A DNA stretch of 34,089 bases from Candidatus Gastranaerophilales bacterium (GTDB taxonomy: Bacteria; Cyanobacteriota; Vampirovibrionia; Gastranaerophilales; Gastranaerophilaceae). Shown one piece after another: positions 32,828 to 34,089 of the stretch. The notes beneath the pieces were generated by a model, which had not been told where the DNA came from, ran no database searches, and saw only the letters and a list, made by a program, of their open reading frames with translations. How positions within the stretch are numbered: position 1 is the first letter of the stretch; every line of letters begins with the position of its first letter. The DNA lies in NCBI GenBank assembly GCA_944327245.1, contig CALVHD010000020.1, positions 1 to 34,089 of the forward strand, read 5' to 3'. The position numbers were made by a program, and so were the translations under genes.

Positions 32828-34089
32828 ATGAAAATCAATGGAATATCTTCAGTTCAGCTAAACAAAACCGAAAAACAAAATTTTAACAAAAATAATGTTC
32901 AAAATCCTATATACAGGAGCGGAATTGCTGCTGATTCTGTTTCTTTTACAGGTAAAAAAGGCGGCTTCAAGCAACGTTTGGCTGCAAGAGTTGCCTCCAT
33001 TGTTCTTGCAATAACAGGTATGTTAAATATGGTTTCATGCGGTACTGCTAAAAATTCTGAAACGGAAGCGGATAAACCATCTTCATCACAAACGTTGGTT
33101 GAAGATACCGATGATTCTCTTGATTTGGCGCAAACACCTGAATCTGCAAGCTCTTTGACAGATACAGAAGATGAAAAAACAACCGAAGATACTCTTGATG
33201 TTGATACAAAAGAAATAGATGAAGAAGCTTTATCAAATGAGGCTGAAGAAGTTGACCCTTATTATGAAGAATATATTTTACCGATTTATGACGAAATCAC
33301 TGATCCATATAATATCGTAGATGGAATTATAAGAAGTGAAAGAGCCGGTGATGCCGACCATTTCGTAGCAGAAAGCGGACTTGGTGCCGATGGCGAGAGA
33401 GGTGGTGTTGCTTGGTGTGCTGCATATGTAACATATATTAATGAAAATTCTGGAATAGATTTACTTCCTTGGTATGAAAATATATGTCAAGATGTTAATC
33501 GTGACGGCGTTAAAGACTCTTGGACAGTTAAATATGTTAGACAGGCTGCAGAGGCAAATAATGCCTTAATATCAGGTAATAAAGCCATGGTAGGTGATAT
33601 TTGTTTTATAAATTCTCACCATATGGGTATTGTATGTAAAGTAGAAGATGACGGCACAATATTATTAATTGCCGGCAATAGTGCTGACAGAACTTTAATA
33701 TATGCTGTTCAACCGCAAGATTATGATAAAGTTGCATTTGCAGATACAACAGGTAGAGATAGAACAAATGTTAATAATTTAGATGGTGCTGTATACGGTA
33801 ATTCTATTGATTATAACGTATTTACAAAAACACCTGATAACATACTTCCTCTTGATGATTATAATCCTTGTGATAATAACACTAAAAGAGAATGGTATAT
33901 ACCGGGAGATGGTTTTTCAGACTTTTTAGAAGATGAACCTGAATGTCCAAATCCAAACCCAAATCCAACACCGGATCCAACTCCAAATCCAAACCCAACT
34001 CCGGATCCAAACCCAAATCCAAACCCAACTCCGGATCCAAACCCAAATCCAAACCCAACTCCGGATCCAAACCCAAATCCAAACCCAAC
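32828..34089 (+). CDS. CHAP-like amidase/peptidase lipoprotein with Pro/Asn repeat tail (3' end outside window)
   Basis: Open to the window edge; 420 residues are visible from the ATG at 32828 (GGGAG nine bases upstream). Residues 1-55 are polar, with SVSFTG at 37-42. A hydrophobic segment then leads to MVSC, a lipobox-like site with Cys71. An acidic, Thr/Ser-rich linker (about 72-155) follows. The enzyme-like domain has WCAAYV with Cys197, a DVNRDGVKD loop (222-230) that could bind calcium, GDICFINSHHMGIV with His264/265, and AGNS with Asn284. This Cys-His-Asn order fits CHAP/NlpC-P60-type peptidoglycan amidases or peptidases. From about residue 375 the tail repeats TPDPNPNPNP. The long segment before the hydrophobic stretch is unusual for a lipoprotein. 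Target and substrate are unknown. Confidence 0.8.
   Translation, partial: MKINGISSVQLNKTEKQNFNKNNVQNPIYRSGIAADSVSFTGKKGGFKQRLAARVASIVLAITGMLNMVSCGTAKNSETEADKPSSSQTLVEDTDDSLDLAQTPESASSLTDTEDEKTTEDTLDVDTKEIDEEALSNEAEEVDPYYEEYILPIYDEITDPYNIVDGIIRSERAGDADHFVAESGLGADGERGGVAWCAAYVTYINENSGIDLLPWYENICQDVNRDGVKDSWTVKYVRQAAEANNALISGNKAMVGDICFINSHHMGIVCKVEDDGTILLIAGNSADRTLIYAVQPQDYDKVAFADTTGRDRTNVNNLDGAVYGNSIDYNVFTKTPDNILPLDDYNPCDNNTKREWYIPGDGFSDFLEDEPECPNPNPNPTPDPTPNPNPTPDPNPNPNPTPDPNPNPNPTPDPNPNPNP
33991..34089 (+). repeat. 30-bp tandem repeat coding for a Pro/Asn/Asp tail
   Basis: Three exact 30-bp units (33991-34020, 34021-34050, 34051-34080) and the first 9 bases of a fourth, running out of the window. 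Each unit encodes ten residues of the type TPDPNPNPNP. Less exact units reach back to about 33949. The unit is a multiple of three, so copy-number change keeps the frame. Confidence 0.92.

Noticed and set aside
33048-33236. Minus-strand short reading frame inside the CHAP-like gene
   Set aside because: It mirrors the acidic linker of the plus-strand gene and shows no domain or ribosome binding site.
33882-34088. Antisense reading frame rich in Gly-Leu-Asp repeats
   Set aside because: It is only the reverse complement of the Pro/Asn repeat in the CHAP-like gene and has no independent start signal.
33991-34089. CRISPR-like periodic repeat
   Set aside because: The 30-bp units are contiguous with no spacers and stay in frame inside a coding region.

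Overview
The window is low-GC DNA packed with housekeeping and accessory genes. The best fit is an uncultured, gut-type relative of cyanobacteria (Vampirovibrionia / Melainabacteria, probably Gastranaerophilales). This placement is inference. It rests on a long, cyanobacterial-style NusB, a DUF1822-like domain otherwise known mainly from cyanobacteria, a YvcK/CofD protein with an N-terminal membrane hairpin, lysine synthesis through LL-diaminopimelate aminotransferase, type IV pilin-like proteins with a KKA/FT prepilin site, and a secreted protein with an early VSFTG motif.

Layout. 1-651: a bidirectional terminator and a secreted nuclease-like protein. 903-3813: pnp and trmD. 3933-4981: a small zinc-ribbon protein, divergent from a TIM-barrel isomerase-like protein. 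5025-6371: a FliI/SctN-type ATPase with no flagellar neighbours. 6509-11105: a co-directional run of a shortened LamB/YcsF protein, YvcK, panB, panC and an unknown membrane protein. 11098-17862: four pilin-like genes (one divergent), two TPR proteins and a diguanylate cyclase. 17867-20064: two unknown membrane proteins divergent from a PHP phosphoesterase. 20068-29403: a minus-strand block of a receiver/HD-GYP protein, map, and glyS - glycosyltransferase - nusB - ftsY - comEC with overlapping or nearly touching reading frames. 29577-32505: a DUF1822/zinc-finger/TonB-like membrane protein, dapL and tRNA-Gly(TCC). 32828-end: a putative CHAP-like lipoprotein whose Pro/Asn-rich repeat tail runs off the window.

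How the genes fit together. ComEC plus pilin-like proteins point to DNA uptake or another type IV pilus/T2SS-like function. The GGDEF protein (with an intact I-site) and the receiver/HD-GYP protein supply synthesis and breakdown of cyclic-di-GMP, a common regulator of pili. panB/panC make pantothenate, dapL feeds lysine and peptidoglycan, and YvcK links central carbon metabolism to the envelope. Several genes have a consensus TATAAT only 6-9 bases before the start codon, which suggests leaderless or nearly leaderless transcripts next to others with clear Shine-Dalgarno sites. No insertion sequence, prophage or CRISPR array was seen. The least-described parts are the pilin cluster with its shared C-terminal motif, the DUF1822-anti-sigma-TonB fusion, and the repeat-tailed CHAP-like protein.
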